Positions 11,682 through 24,417 are shown, counted from the stretch's first letter. The stretch: 64,000 nt of DNA from Halisarca cf. caerulea (GCA_963170055.1 CAUJGJ010000040.1:977401-1041400); one strand, 5' to 3'. Translations and numbers: made by a program. Notes: generated from the sequence alone by a model not told the origin.

Positions 11682-12273
11682 CTAAGTGAAAAATAACTGT
11701 ATGATACAAATGTATATAGTTGTAGTAATATTATTTTAATTTATGTAATTATATATACTCTGTTTATGATACAAATCAGTAGTATATCCCTTTATTGTGG
11801 ACGAGCCACTATAGCGGCTCAACCCGTGGTTGTGGAAGATGACGAAAGTTTAGCGCATTTTGTTCAAATTTTATAGGAAACATACACGTAGCAATAGTAA
11901 CACACTCTGTAAGTATGAACCTTCTAATATGGGTTATAACGAAGTTAGAACACATAGTAAAAATTATCTTCAATCCCGTTTTACGGTGTTATGCAATAAA
12001 TATGCGACAATTTACCGAAAAATCCTAGTTATGCGGAATAAAAATGGCGTTCTTTAGTGTGGCTCAATCTAAAATCAGGAACTACGCAGAGAGAATGTGA
12101 TCGATTTCCTTACTTTGCTTACCGCTGTACTTGTTTGCTTCCTGGAAAGAATTGACAAGCTATAATGGCAGATTAGGGTGCCCCGAAGATCGTCAACATC
12201 AAAGGGAGTGACGCTCACAAATCACAGGAAAGGAGGCACACCGTTAATGCTAGTTCGTCCTTTCCGCTTTCTA

Positions 12274-13342
12274 CACGGGCTCGTTATAGTCGGGCTGGCA
12301 AAACCAGAAAAAATGGCTGCCGCTTAGAAGCGGTTATAAATATACCGGATTTTTTAGCTTAGAACAACATTTTTGTAGCTATTCGAATCTGTTATATGTT
12401 CATTGACTATATATCGAAATGTTAGTGTACAAGATATAAATGTATCTCTTTTCAGAAAATCTAAAACAAGCTCGGAAAAAGTGGTATGTTTTGCAATAAA
12501 CGTGGATGTCCGGATGTGTAGACGCTTACAAACAGCTACAAGATTGGTACGAGATGAAAGAGAAAAATTTACTCTATAAGCTATTCGTGAGCGGGAAAAA
12601 TATAATCCTTCCTGAAACACTTATAAGAAAAAATGTACTTTTGTGGCTAAAAAAAATGTGAAAATTAGACTTTAAAATGGTTACAACTTTAGCGTACCTG
12701 GTTATATCTTCTCCGCTCACCAAATATACGTCTACACAACTATTATGAAAACAACAATAGCTTCTTTGAAGGGTATGGTGGCCATCTACACGTCCGGATC
12801 CCACGATTTTTATAAACTTGGTTGCAAGCGACCATTTAACTGTGACGTTGCGCATGCGTAGAATGTCGTCACCAAGCGCGTACACGATTAATGCCATGGA
12901 TACTCGCGGATACTAATCCGCCGGATACTTTAGTCTTTTGTCAACACTTCTTTTCGCCGAGTCTTCAGCGGAAGGTTTGATCAATCGATCTTCGAGTTTT
13001 ATCGGTAAGTTCTCGATACTTTTATGTTTTTTCATGGCGTGTACTGGTTGTCCTCTAAGCGTAATAACGAAAGAGTAACCGTTGGCTTGCCACAGCATAT
13101 TGGTAATTGTGATTCTGGCAATGTTTCAATTCAAGTTGACTCTAGTCTAGTAGTAGTTGGATTGGGGTCTTAATATCTTGTTTTGCCTGTTCAGTGTGAC
13201 TTTCGTGCGGCTTTTGATGACGTATAAATACGATTCACTTCAGCTGATCCGCGCATCGTGACGTAGGTGATACATTCCTTAAATTCCAGTACTTTGTCAC
13301 CTAAAATCCCCGATCTCTGAGCCCGACTATAATGGCCCTGTG
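12274..13342. mobile_element. CACAGGG-type element D1
   Basis: The ends are CACGGGCTCGTTATAGTCGG at 12274 and the near complement TATAATGGCCCTGTG ending at 13342. TA flanks both sides (12272-12273 and 13343-13344). The interior has AAAAATGGCTGCCGC near the left end and an inverted pair around TCCGGATGTGTAGA (12510) and TCTACACGTCCGGA (12786). No gene is supported. Confidence 0.8.
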
Positions 13343-13344
13343 TA

Positions 13345-14154
13345 GAGAGGTACTGTGCCATCGTTTCTCAAGCCAGATTAATTCTGAACTCGTTTTTGTC
13401 ATCATCTACCTGTTCCTGAAACTCGTCTGATGCAGCAATACGCATACGGTACACTTAGGATTTTGTATTTTTCTAGCTTTCGTGTTACTATTTTTGTTAT
13501 CTATCGCTTATGTTGATACTGGCAACATGTTTTAACTTTCGTTAGATGGGCAATTGATCCAGTAAACATTTAATTCGTTCTTAAAATGACAGAAGAAGTA
13601 CAATAAAGGGGTGATTGCGCAATCACATCTTCCACAATAAAGGGATATATAGCCAATAAAGTTGAAAACAGTGAAACCGCGTAGTTTTAATTTGTACACG
13701 TATAATTGTAGCGACATGTAGGATTGCCAATGAAGTAGGATATAAAGAGGGGTAAGTTAATTGGAAGAAGAGTTGGGTAACAGCCATGCAAAAGGGAGCA
13801 CCAAGCACCTTCAAGAGAAGTTTTACAAGGAAAATTTTAACTATCTTGTAAGTTGCATGTACAGTAGTGCACGTGTATATACTTTTTGTGTGATTTGCAA
13901 GGGCGTGTTTATACATGAATTTAATGATTAGTCTGCGACTGGTTTGCAACAATAGATGTACTCCAGCGCTGCTGACCCAATCTCGCTGCCTTTTTTTTTT
14001 TTTTTTTTTTTGGAGACTGACGTCACTGTGAAGGTTCAGCAACTATAATAATACAGGCTGTCTAATTCTGTTTTTGAATCAAGTAAGAACATATACTGTG
14101 GCCAGCTTTGTATCCCGGGTTATAACACAATCAACCTATATAATATATAAAGTA
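13345..14154. other. No gene seen; poly-T tract
   Basis: No supported gene. A run of about 22 T occurs near 13989-14010. Confidence 0.5.
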
Positions 14155-14258
14155 CGCAGGTAGGTTATGTGTACATTGAGCAGCTGAGGGGCGTTTCTGT
14201 GGCTTCACACAATGTAATCAATTAGCATCTCATTAACTCAAAGCAGTCAGGTGCAGTT
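14155..14258. mobile_element. Left end of a GTGCAC-type MITE
   Basis: It begins CGCAGGTAGGTTATGTGTAC and its next 80 bp match, in inverted orientation, the sequence before 16777. It is truncated where a CGCATGTGGG end begins at 14259. Confidence 0.65.
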
Positions 14259-14500
14259 CGCATGTGGGACATGTCCACGCTAATTCGGAGGTGTGAAAAT
14301 TTCGGTCGTTTTCATAGCTTCATTTCTCGACTTTTAGAAGCTTCAGAGCGTCAAACAATAGCTTAATACATAGGTAGACATGTAAACGTTTCGAGGATTA
14401 GCCTTTTTAGCCTTTTAAAAGGCTTTCTTTAATTGCGAAGAAGTTTGTAAGGCTTTCCTAACCCCTACTAAAAAGCAAAACTCTTCGGGCGCTACCATAG
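14259..14500. mobile_element. Left end of a CGCATGTGGG-type MITE
   Basis: It begins CGCATGTGGGACATGTCC and continues like 29413-29660 (GGTGTGAAAATTTC, then GCTTCAGAGCGTCAAACAA). The right end was not found, so it is probably truncated. Confidence 0.65.
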
Positions 14501-14639
14501 CACTTAGCACTGGCTTGTTCAGCCAAGAAATTGCCGATTAGGGTTAGGGTTTACAGCTCCTTCCAGAGCTGTACCGAATGTATAGGAAATCACCAAGCCC
14601 TGACATGGTCCATTGTGGAAATGTAAAATTTGCACAACA

Positions 14640-15005
14640 CTCCCAAGTGTGGTATCAAATTGAAGCTCTTGGTGCACTGAATGTAAATATGGCAACTAGA
14701 TTGTGATTGCCTACGAATTTGCACATGCACATTGTCCTATTTATTGTGGTTATGTGACATATCTGAAAGTCTGCTGTCATACACTGCATTTGTGCAGTGC
14801 ATAAAAACAGTTTAATTAGACAGCCATTTTGAGGGTGTAGCCTCAGGAGAAGCAGCAAAATTTAATATTGTCGCCGACTGAGTAACTTTCTTGACAGAAT
14901 ACATCATTTAGGAACGTGTAAGTACAAGAATATGATTATGAGGCAAAATCAATAGCTGTGGTACCTTTTCTGCAAAATATATCTGTTAGGCTGAGGAAGT
15001 AGAAC
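14640..15005. repeat. Dispersed repeat shared with 31545-31710
   Basis: The stretch from about 14830 to 15005 is a near copy, in inverted orientation, of about 31545-31710 inside element D3 (for example GCTGAGGAAGTAGA). The remainder shows no gene. Confidence 0.5.
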
Positions 15006-15008
15006 ATA

Positions 15009-15767
15009 CACAGGGTGTTTATAACCGTCTGTTGCTTGTTCCGATTGTGGGCGGTGCTTGTTTTCAACGTCATCAATTAGCGGCTGTTTTTAATGCGTCA
15101 TTTAGCGTCTTTCAGGTGACATACGAAGTTTCACATATCAACAGAATGGGGGAAGAAGGCGTCTTTTGTGACGCTAGGCCTACGTATTCGTGAAACGTCA
15201 CGAAAATAGCAGTTTTGTTGAGGGTGAAGATAAAGTCGCTTGGTTAGACCTAAGATGCCTTCAATTCCACCAAATCCAACTTTGATGGAATCTTAAGATG
15301 TTTCGGTTTGTGAAAATCGTTCCGGGCATAGTGTTACAATCAAGCAGTTTCTCGCCATTGGACCATTTGTGCTAATTTTTGGCCGTTTGGAGTGTGAAAA
15401 AACAGGTTTTTCGGTTATAACTTTCTTACGGAAGATTATAACCTATAGCCCGGAACGATTTTCGGATAGCTCACCACTTGTTCTGTCTTTTCATGTTGTT
15501 CGATATGAATTGAGAGGGATTAAAAGGTGTAACCAAGGCGAAGTTTGTCTGAAACTGCTATGTATTCCTAGCTTGCTATCTTTCTTCAGACAATAGAAAC
15601 AATTGCTAGTTAAGTACCAACATGCGTAGAATATATACAACTTTCATCCAGTAAGAAGAACTGGACGAAAATCTTGTCAACTAAGTAGAAACGATCGATA
15701 ATTCTTGCTGCTATTTCGAGACGGCCATTTTTGCATTTTATTCCTGGACAGTTATAAATACCCTGTG
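15009..15767. mobile_element. CACAGGG-type element D2, 759 bp
   Basis: The ends are CACAGGGTGTTTATAACCG at 15009 and GTTATAAATACCCTGTG at 15767. TA flanks both sides, a 2-bp target duplication. ACGGCCATTTTTGC lies about 40 bp from the right end. No gene. Confidence 0.8.
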
Positions 15768-15786
15768 TAAAATATCTGAAACCTCA

Positions 15787-17182
15787 CGCAGGTGTGACAT
15801 GTCCCACATGGGGGATCTCAACAAAATGGCCGCACGAAAGTCGGCTGTAATCGCCCCCCACTTTTCTTCCGTTTAATGTGTTTATGGCGCAGGTGAGTTA
15901 TGTGCACATAAAGCGAAATTTCAAAATGGCCGCCGCAAAGTTGGTCACAAATATACCCCCATTTTCTTCTTTCGGAGTAGATAATTTGAAGAAACAAAGA
16001 TAAAAGTAAGCTATTTGAACACTTTAACCCCCTATTTCTTTACTTTGTTTACTTCGAACCAACGTATTGAAGGAGAAAATTGGGACTTATTTGATATATA
16101 TGATTTTAACTTCATCCCAAAACGCGGAATACTCAACGATTGTGTGGAGGCAAGCTATATACAGCGAAGAGTTCTTTGGAACGGTAGCTAACTTTTCACC
16201 GTAGGGCCTCAAGAAATTCGACTTCATTCCTGAGATGTGCAGGTTTTTCTGTTATTTTAGGAAAAATATTACACAAACACATGCACATAAAACGAAAGAA
16301 ACAAGCTTTTACAAGGCCCTATGGTGAAAAGTTAGTCTTACCCTTTGTTAACAAGCTTGTAAATTCTCAAAGCTCCAGCGGGTGGTTTCATCTCCGCGTT
16401 TTGAGAAGAAAACTAGTCGTTCAAAATACTCTTCTTCTAGCTACAGTCACACGGACGTCAGGTGACTGTTATTCGTAAACGTATAGTTGCGAAAATATAC
16501 GGATTTTCGTACGCAAAGCCTTCGTTCAATTTTGAAGCGAAATCAGGCGAAAAGGAACAAATCATGTACAAAAATTCGAACATGAGGAAGAACTGGAGAT
16601 GTTTGAGACTTACATGTGCACAAATTCAACTTGGCTTGCTAAATGATCGAAATGCATCGTGAATAGTCACGCACACTGCACCTGATCACAGCTCGATAAC
16701 TAGATGCAAATTGATTACAATGTGTGAAGCCACAAAAACGCCCCTCAGCTGCTCGATGTGCACATAACCTACCTGCGGGAGTATAACAAGCACATTAACC
16801 AATAATACAACTATTGAACGATACAACAGTTCACTTAACTTTGTTGTCACAGCTTCGCAAAGCCAAAAAAACGACCGTAGATTCGGACCTTAAAAATAGG
16901 TTTAGTGCAAAACCCGATCATGTAAACCATCGTTAAGATCAGCCATACTTTGTTAAGAACCTTCCAACAACAATATCAAAATTTTCACCGTGGTAGAACT
17001 TACCATTCCTCTTCGTTCCTGAGATGTCCAACGAAATGTTATTTTTCATCCAAAGGTAAAACCACAAACTTGGAGACATGTCAGAAATGGAGCATGCTAT
17101 CGAAATCTATCACGGTGAAAACTACTTAGCTTTACCTATGGTGATCTAACTCCAGCGACATGGCTCCTCTACACAAGCATTT
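15787..17182. mobile_element. GTGTGACATGTCCC-type MITE, right half, with a nested copy
   Basis: It begins CGCAGGTGTGACATGTCCC. Its sequence, minus the nested element at 15898-16777, is the inverted counterpart of the right half of 32354-32969. That includes the pair of TTTTCACCGTG motifs and an internal pair near 17022 and 17074. Another MITE end begins at 17183. A likely remainder of the left half lies near 18300-18730. Confidence 0.65.
15898..16777. mobile_element. Full-length 880-bp MITE, GTGCAC type, nested
   Basis: The ends are CGCAGGTGAGTTATGTGCAC at 15898 and GTGCACATAACCTACCTGCG at 16777, flanked by GG on both sides. The internal pair AGATGTGC (16233) and GCACATAA (16283) is separated by 42 bases, one short of the usual 43. 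AAAATGGCCGCCGC lies near the left end. Confidence 0.85.
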
Positions 17183-17667
17183 CGCATGTGGAACATGTCC
17201 ATTTGCACTTGTAAGTCTTCAGGTTGCGAAAAAATTAGGTTCGCTTTTGGTCCCATTACTTTTAGTAGGTCTATTGTATCTCTTCGAAAGAAGTATCATC
17301 TTGTAGTGTGTTGTATTGTCTCCATTTTAAGCCCAAAATCGAAGTAATAGCATATGTGAAGAAGAAGTTATAACTAGTTTTCTTCGCCATATCTAAAGGC
17401 CCAAAAACGCCGTGAGCCACTGGAGATTGAAAGCTATGGACACCAAAAAGGGTAAGTAAGTTCCTTATAGCAATATCTAAAACTTCCATGTGGGGGATTT
17501 TTGTACTTCAAACAGTTACTGAGAAAATCACTGAAAACCATAAAATTACACAACAGACACTCACATTTTGGCTTGTAACTTTTGTAGGAAGTCAACAATC
17601 AAAATCCCCCACATGGAAAGTCTAAAGTTGCCTATGATAAATCTAAAAATCTAAAAAGACTAGGCTA
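17183..17667. mobile_element. CGCATGTGGAACATGTCC-type fragment
   Basis: It begins CGCATGTGGAACATGTCC and is closely matched by the interrupted copy at 36299-37653. It carries an inverted CCATGTGGGGGAT and ATCCCCCACATGG pair near 17487 and 17602. The matching right end was not found. Confidence 0.65.
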
Positions 17668-17799
17668 ATCGGCCCTAACTTTTTGGCTCCCGGCCATTAA
17701 AGATACACCTTAACAAAAGACTCGATGAGGCCATTTTGTCACATGACATGCGCGTGATGTACTACAGTGGACGTGAGGAATAAATTCGGTCAGAAGACA

Positions 17800-18040
17800 A
17801 GACGAGCATGGCAGTGAATGATACGCCGAACGAAATGCATTTTAAAAGGAGTCAGGACGTTTGTAACAGGAGGACGATACTTTCGACGACGATTCGAAGG
17901 GTGCAGAACTTTATCGTCGGATATCAGAGTCGAAGTAAGGTGCATGATATCCGGCGGTAGCCGTTACTTTTGAATCTAAATAACGAATGTTTTACTTTAG
18001 AACAGAATGGCCTATCTTCATTTTTCCCTTCAACGGGTTG
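17800..18040. repeat. Repeat shared with 39050-39260
   Basis: The segment from ACGAAATGCATTTTAAAAGG through TATCCGGCGGTAGCCGTTAC is nearly identical to 39070-39245, which has an internal deletion. Its class is unknown. Confidence 0.6.
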
Positions 18041-18299
18041 GAATTGAACCCGTTGAGAGAAAATAGCATGCCATCTCGGTACGTCTTGTTTTCAGGGATA
18101 TTAAAATACTGATTATTAACGCACTTTAGCCAATCTTCTTCCCAGAACGAATAGGATTGAACGAATTATATCGGGATGAACGTTGGCAAGTGCACAGAAA
18201 ATGCAAAATGATTACTGCAGCAAAAACAAACTCAATGCGTACACATTATAGCTTGACGATTTATCATGCACATGTCACATGACTTGAAGCCATTGAATA

Positions 18300-18730
18300 A
18301 AATTTTCGCTCGGATTCCAACCAATTAGCACGCAGGGCAGATTCGGACATGATCCACATGCGTTAGATGACCAGGTTTTGGAAAGAATCTCAGTCACTAA
18401 AGAAGTCTCTTTCTCGCCGTTTGTCACAAGGCGGTCACGCGATATGATGACGTCACCCACCAAAGGTAACGATCGGTGAAATCGATACTCCTTCCAACAC
18501 GAACAAATATTGATAACATTCTGAAAACACTCAATGCGCATACAAAGACTATATTCGATACAATTCTCTTCTGTTTGAGAACAAAAAGGCCTATTGTTCG
18601 GGTGACTTCGTATTCTTACACGTGACTAGGGCGTGCACATCAGTAAAACGTGTAAGTATTAAATCAAATTTCTTTGCAAACCACACAACGCCCCTCGATT
18701 TTTCTGAAAGGTACATGTTATACCTCCGCA
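18300..18730. mobile_element. MITE left-half remnant, inverted
   Basis: From about 18400 to 18727 the sequence is the inverted counterpart of the left half of 34553-35404 and 32354-32969 (for example TAACGATCGGTGA). It ends in GTACATGTTATACCTCCGC, a degenerate copy of the terminal repeat. Confidence 0.55.
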
Positions 18731-18734
18731 ACTC

Positions 18735-19472
18735 ACCAATTCTCATTTAGAAATGCATTTGTAGATCCATTGAAATTAGAAAATACGAGGAAAATCAAAA
18801 GCTTACGATCGAAATACCTTCATGAACGTCAAATAGGAGACACAAGAAGAGAAACAAGTGAGCAAGAGGCAGCTACGGGCATTTTGCTTTTGCAATGATT
18901 TGATGAAATCACAATAAAATGACCATTTTGTACCCTTCTCGCAAAAATTGTCTTCCGGACGTGTAAATGTCATTACTCTCGGATAAAGAAGATCTTAGGT
19001 GATTCCTAACAAGCTTGTGCACATATATTGCCTGAGCGGAAAAAAACCCAGGTATGTTTGAGATATAACCATTATTAATAATAATTTTCGTTATTTTGTA
19101 GACCGAAAAGTACATTTTTCCGTATAACTGTTTCAATTAAAGTTATATTTTCCCCGCTCAGCAAAAGTATGTTAAGCAAGCTCCATTGTTACATTTCATG
19201 CAAGTTTTGTCTCTGTTGAAGACCGCCTACATGTCCGGATTGAGGTTTATTGCGAAAAGTGTTACTTGTTTTGAATCGTTAGAACTTTTATATGTGTAAC
19301 TTTTGGTCTGATTTAGCAGCTTAGCATTTCAATAAGTCTTATTACAGCATAAAACTATAGCGAAAGCAGACATGTATTGTTACTGCGAGTTTATTATATG
19401 CAGTATTTGTTGCGCCTTTTAAGTGGCAGCCATTTTCTTCATTGCCTGAAAGCGTTATAATGAGCCTGTGTT
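18735..19472. mobile_element. CACAGGG-type remnant with one end
   Basis: It is inverted relative to D3 (30771-31837), sharing the TTAGAAATGCATTTGTAGATC stretch, the TCCGGACGTGTA motifs and the end GCGTTATAATGAGCCTGTG. The other end is missing. Confidence 0.65.
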
Positions 19473-19475
19473 GGG

Positions 19476-19524
19476 TTTGAAAAACTCATGGGCCACCTAC
19501 GGCCCTGGAAACTCAAATCACTTG
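19476..19524. mobile_element. Solo branched hairpin of the hairpin-ended family
   Basis: The sequence contains AAAAACTCATGGGCCACC, TACGGCCCTGGAAACTC and AAATCACTTGG. It corresponds to the branched end of subfamily B (33303-33364) without the rest of the element. Confidence 0.55.
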
Positions 19525-19596
19525 GAAATTTCATCCTCGCAGATTTGTGAGATCCCTGAGTAATGCATGGTTTTGTGTAGTGGGGTATAATAAAAT

Positions 19597-19675
19597 GTGT
19601 GTGTACGTGTGCCTGTGTGTATCTGTGATTATGTGTGTGTACATATGTGTGTGTGTGTCTGTGATTATGTGTGTG

Positions 19676-19732
<57 letters not shown>

Positions 19733-20110
19733 CTGCGTGTGTATGCTGGTTTCTGGAATTATTGTGTTCTATTGTGCTTCTTCATGTTCACAGGAAGAAT
19801 AAATGAAATCCCAAATGGGAAGGATAGTGAGTGAGCATATTTACTGTTTGTGTGTGTAAACAGGTGTACAGTGTCTGATATATGCATGCTGGTGAATCTA
19901 TGTATGCATGTGCATATGTTGTGCTATGCATGTACTCGTGTATATTTTTAGTGTGTGTATGCATGTGTGCATGTACGTGCATGCATGCGTATGTGTATGT
20001 GTGTGTGCATGTGCGTGCATGAGCACGTATGTGTATGTATGTGTGCATGTGCGTGCATGCGCACATATGTGTATATGTGTGTGTGTATACAAGTGTGTGT
20101 TTGTGTGAGG
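19597..20110 (+). repeat. TG-rich microsatellite region
   Basis: A pure (TG)n run lies at about 19680-19732, with interrupted TG and TGCATG-rich sequence up to 20110. The long open frames in several registers come from the repeat. Confidence 0.9.
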
Positions 20111-20319
20111 CATTCCTTTATGTACTCACTCTCCCTGTAGATCATGAAATATGGAAGAAATTCAACTTGTGAAGTACAATAATTGCTATTGATTGTAAGT
20201 TCATGTTATCTATGACAAATTCATTCATTATAGAGCAAAGTCAGCTCCAAAGGAATGGCACATGAGGAGAGGATCCTGTCTCCAACAAATACTCCTTGTC
20301 CTATACCTCCTGCTCATAT

Positions 20320-20640
20320 ATACCCTTCCCCAAGTTAGTACATACACCACACATACTGTTGTAATTTCACATGAATATTGTATGTTCTTCTTTTCCCATG
20401 CAGGAAACAGTAACAAAACAGCACCTACCTGCTCTAGGCCTGCTATAAAACTGTGTTCGCTCATGTTTACCTTTGTATTCCCCAAGTTAGTTAGTACATG
20501 CACCGAACATACTGTTCCATGAAATGTCCACATTAATATTATCTGTTTCTTCTCTTCTCCGCGTAGGAAACAGTAAGCAAAACAGCAGCTGCTCCAGGCA
20601 TGCTATAAACTGTGTTCGCTAACCTTTCATTATGTACTGT
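20320..20640 (+). repeat. Imperfect tandem duplication with acceptor-like sites
   Basis: Two adjacent units of roughly 170-190 bp each contain CCCCAAGTTAGT and then a pyrimidine tract ending CATGCAG or CGCGTAG. GAAACAGTAA and CTGTGTTCGCT follow. The AG sites look like splice acceptors before a short repeated exon-like piece, but I cannot build a gene. Confidence 0.5.
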
Positions 20641-21115
20641 TTTAATTATATTTATTTGGTTTTGTGCATAATATTTATCACTTAAAGTTTTAATTATTAT
20701 GAACATGTCACATTACTACTTACAAAATGAATAAAACATAATACAATTAATTATTATAGTTCACAGTCAATGTACCAATAATGTACAGAAACATTCATCA
20801 AATTTCAGTTGGAATCTTCATTTAAATTACACCTTTTATACAAATTATTCCTGTGTTTCTGCAAAGGAAAGCAAAATTTAGTGCATGTACCCTAAACACC
20901 ATATGCGCACACACATCATGTACACATATATGCACATCACATAATTAGTACAAGAACCGACGGATACCTGTTAAAATTGCATATACCAACACACATGTAC
21001 TAAGATACAATCAAAACCAAATTTACAAAGGTTATACACACAACTAACGTTATAAGTATACACTCACCATGTGGACACTGCACAACCATGAATTTACAAG
21101 GGTATCGCAGGTAAC
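20641..21115. other. No gene seen
   Basis: AT-rich sequence with short CA-rich stretches. No gene or terminal repeats were recognised. Confidence 0.5.
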
Positions 21116-22400
21116 TTATGTCCGAATCTAGCCAAAACTTCAGCATTTTGTGGTTTTCACAGTATGAATTTCATTACCACTGAATTGCGTGGGTTGGTCA
21201 TGTGCTAGTAACGTGAATCAGCTTAGGAAGCTCCGCGACAAGAAAGTAGAAACTCCAGACCCTGCCCGACTTCACAGCACATCCTGTTTCGAAATTTTAA
21301 GCATTAGTTTTTGGATGTTAACACTTTTTTGGGAGGTTGGATAGAATGTACACCAATTAAAGTACAAACTAGATATTGGAAGGGAAGATTCGACATCGAG
21401 AGAAGTTGACAATCTTTCTTCAACTTAATCGATCGTTTAGAACCACGGAACTACGTAAGATCGATTTGGCCTTGACTCGAGACAGCCTTTCTCGGGGAAA
21501 ATTTCTTTGTGAAAGGATGAGATACAGATGGCGGTCCATGACTACGAAAATGTAAGGAGGATTTCTATAAGGTAAAGCTATATTTCACGCGTATACTTTT
21601 GATTGACTGTTTCGTTCGAGATATGCTGGAAAGCCACAAAAGGCTGCACATAACAGCCAAGGAATAGAATTAAAAAGTATATGTGGTGAAAATGTAAATA
21701 TTGATCGTACTATTATTTCAAACCCACTTTATAAGGTTTAAAAGCCATCATCCAGATCTCTGCCTTTTGCACTAAAACTTTTTTCACCACAAGCACATAC
21801 AACTCCAGCCATAGACCTCAGTCTATGCTTGTATGGTCTATGCTCTAGGTAGGATTGCATGTGATGTCACTTGACTTCATCGAAAAACGCAGTGGCAGAA
21901 ATCTCTGATTTTCAGCATGAAACTTTAAGGTATTGTCCCCAAAAGGTCAAACGCCTAGAATCCGAATCAGGATCTTTGTACGTTGTTTTGCTTGCTTTAT
22001 GTCCAACGGATTGTAACTGGTCAGCCTAGAATTTGGCACAAATCGTTGGACATAACAGCCATGCATTGGAGCCTGAAAACCATGATTTGGATTTAATGTA
22101 TAAGTTCGATATCTGTGTGTTCTTTCGAGCCCAGTTTTGTGTTAAAAGCCCAAGTTTCTACCACCGTGTATTTGCATTTTTATATTTTCATATACAGTTA
22201 GAAAAACTCGTCATATGAAGTTTTGTCTCTCCACAAGAATCTAAAAGACTCAGATACAAAGTAGATATGCTTAAGAAACAATGCAAAGTGTTTTCTGGGC
22301 ATCACTACTCGTGCACATGCAAAACAGACCAATTGATTTCACTACTTCGATAACGGTGGCCATTTTTGTTTATATCTAAATTGGACATAACATACCTGAG
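21116..22400. mobile_element. MITE of 1285 bp, TCCGA type
   Basis: It starts CGCAGGTAACTTATGTCCGA and ends GGACATAACATACCTGAG, with AT on both sides. The internal pair TTATGTCC (21997) and GGACATAA (22048) has exactly 43 bases between. A matching left end occurs at 10992 and a matching right end at 242. Confidence 0.8.
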
Positions 22401-22494
22401 ATATGTAGACACATTATACATACACACATATACACATACCACTCACAAGGATACACACACACACACACACACAAACAAAAGCACTTAACCCTTA

Positions 22495-23494
22495 ATTGTT
22501 CCAATTCCCGTTCCGAAAATTTGCGTAAACGTTCACGCGCCACTTGAGTGGCGCAATGTCAGCACCATACTTGACGGCGGTTTCCAGCCGATTCGTTTGA
22601 CTGGGAAAGCTTTTGTCTTCTCCAACGTTTACAGAATTACTCTACTGTTCTTCGCTTAGCTTCAACTTCGCTCTCTTCTCCTGCTTTTGTGCGCAATGGC
22701 CTTGAAAATGGTAGGCGTACTTAGTTACTGTACGTATACACGGTAAACTTTCAAATGCGGTAACAAAATTTACTGAAATACACTTTCACATATCAAAGAC
22801 ACAGGTAGACATGCAACAATACAAACAAAGTCCCTCTGGAATCTATCCTGTAGCTGTCAATCGAGAAGATAGCGAATGCGCCTTTTACTTCTCGTGGGCC
22901 TCGCCGTCATCAATCCCAACGTTTTGACCCGGGAATCTCCTGCCTGCTTCAAGATAACACTTAAGGAATACGTCCTGGAGCTGTCCAAGGAGTTGATGTC
23001 TCACCACAACTCCAGAAAGAGGAAAGGCCGTCGATCAGACGATGCAGCCTCCATCTGCACGATTTTGTGATCGAAACTCCCTGCGAAGGATTTAAAAAGC
23101 AAGGCTGCAGTGTCTGCCTTCCACGGGACCACCAAGTGAGGACCTTCCGCTGCTGTGCGGACTGCAACAAGGACGAACCGATCCATTTCTGCGCATTTCT
23201 GTTCTTCTCCGTGTTTTATTCAGCCGTAATCTTTAGGTTGACTCCGTATAACATAGTAAATACGTTGTATTCTCGCATAATAGTACCGTACTCTTTTGTA
23301 TAACAGAAATCTGCCAGTCTGTGTTGTGATCTTTATACCTGAACGTATTGCTATGAAACTGTAATAATAGTTTCTAATCGCCTTATCGAACAAATCTATG
23401 ACTTTGTACAGGAAAAATCGGAAATAATAAAATGGAACTTTTGCGGTTTTATGGCTTGCGCCACTCAAGTGGCGCGTGAACGTTTAAGGGTTAA
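22495..23494 (+). mobile_element. piggyBac-type element with intact ends
   Basis: TTAA at 22495 is followed by CCCTTAATTG, and TTTAAGGG at 23490 is followed by TTAA. That is the target duplication and CCC/GGG end expected of piggyBac elements. Subterminal repeats GTTCACGCGCCACTTGAG (left, about 22530) and its complement (right, just before 23480) are inverted. Each is itself palindromic (GCGCCACTTGAGTGGCGC). Only the 3' part of a transposase gene remains inside, so this is an internally deleted derivative of about 990 bp. Confidence 0.85.
22876..23230 (+). pseudogene. piggyBac transposase, C-terminal remnant
   Basis: The first segment reads LLLVGLAVINPNVLTRESPA and then ITLKEYVLELSKELM. This matches the last helices of the piggyBac DDE domain, a hydrophobic NAYILY-like stretch followed by FRKELAEEL-like residues. 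A second segment in another frame reads LHDFVIETPCEGFKKQ, CSVCLPRD and RCCADCNKDEPIHFC, the cysteine-rich zinc-binding tail of these transposases. A frameshift lies near 23035-23055. The catalytic aspartates and the N-terminus are gone, so it cannot encode an active enzyme. Confidence 0.7.
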
Positions 23495-23557
23495 CTATAC
23501 ATCACATATATACAATCATACAAAATACACAATCTCACCAATTGCATTCATGATTTA

Positions 23558-24417
23558 CGCAGGTGAGTTATGTGCATTTTGCACATAAAACAAAATGGCG
23601 GCCGGCAAACTTTACCGAAAATACACCCCATTTTTTCTTTCCTGTTTCATTGTGTGACCAAAACGAAGGTACTGTACAATATGTTTACATTATAATTGTA
23701 CATTTCTGCACTCAAAACATTCTCAAAGATCTTATTCAGGGATTATTATATCGGCAGATTCAAAAGTATATGAAAACAACTTCTTCCAAAAGGCGGTCTA
23801 CTTAACAGCAGCACTGTGATACGATTTCTACTTTGAAGGGTTCCTACGAAACTTTTCACCGTATGGCTTCTTGAAATTCGCCTTTGTTCCTGTTATGTGC
23901 ACGTTTTCATAGTTTTCGAGAAGACACAAATACAAAAACACGTGCACATAAAATGAACACTGTATCACACTGTATCAATAAGCCATACGGTGAAAACTTA
24001 GTATTGCCCTTTGTCAACAACCTTGTAAAGTTTCAGAGCTACAAAGCACCGCTGAGTAGACCGCCTTTTGCAAAGAAAATTGGTCCTCAAGCTTTTGTCA
24101 TCTTCCACCTAAGTCATGCCAATGTCAGGTGACTTTGCTCACGATGTTGCAATACATTCTACTTCGAAGGGTTCCCACGAATGGTAGCTAGCTTCTGCCC
24201 GCTTCGGCTTTCGATTTTGTTGTTTGTTTCGACGATTTTAAGCTTTTAGAAGATTTAGAAAGAACAAAACAAGAAGACAAATTATCCAGTTCAAGTTCAC
24301 GCAGTCTGCACATGACCAACCCACGCAAAATTAGCAAATGTGACAATTTTTTATAACATTCCTTTAAAACCACAAAACGCCCCCTTTCTGGCTGAGTTTG
24401 CACATAACCTACCTGCG
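23558..24417. mobile_element. Full-length 860-bp MITE, GTGCA type
   Basis: The ends are CGCAGGTGAGTTATGTGCA and TGCACATAACCTACCTGCG, flanked by TA on both sides. The internal pair is TTATGTGC (23893) and GCACATAA (23944), exactly 43 bases apart and with the GC core of its own ends. Outer internal arms are TTTTCACCGTATGGC and GCCATACGGTGAAAA. AAAATGGCGGCC occurs near the left end. Confidence 0.9.
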
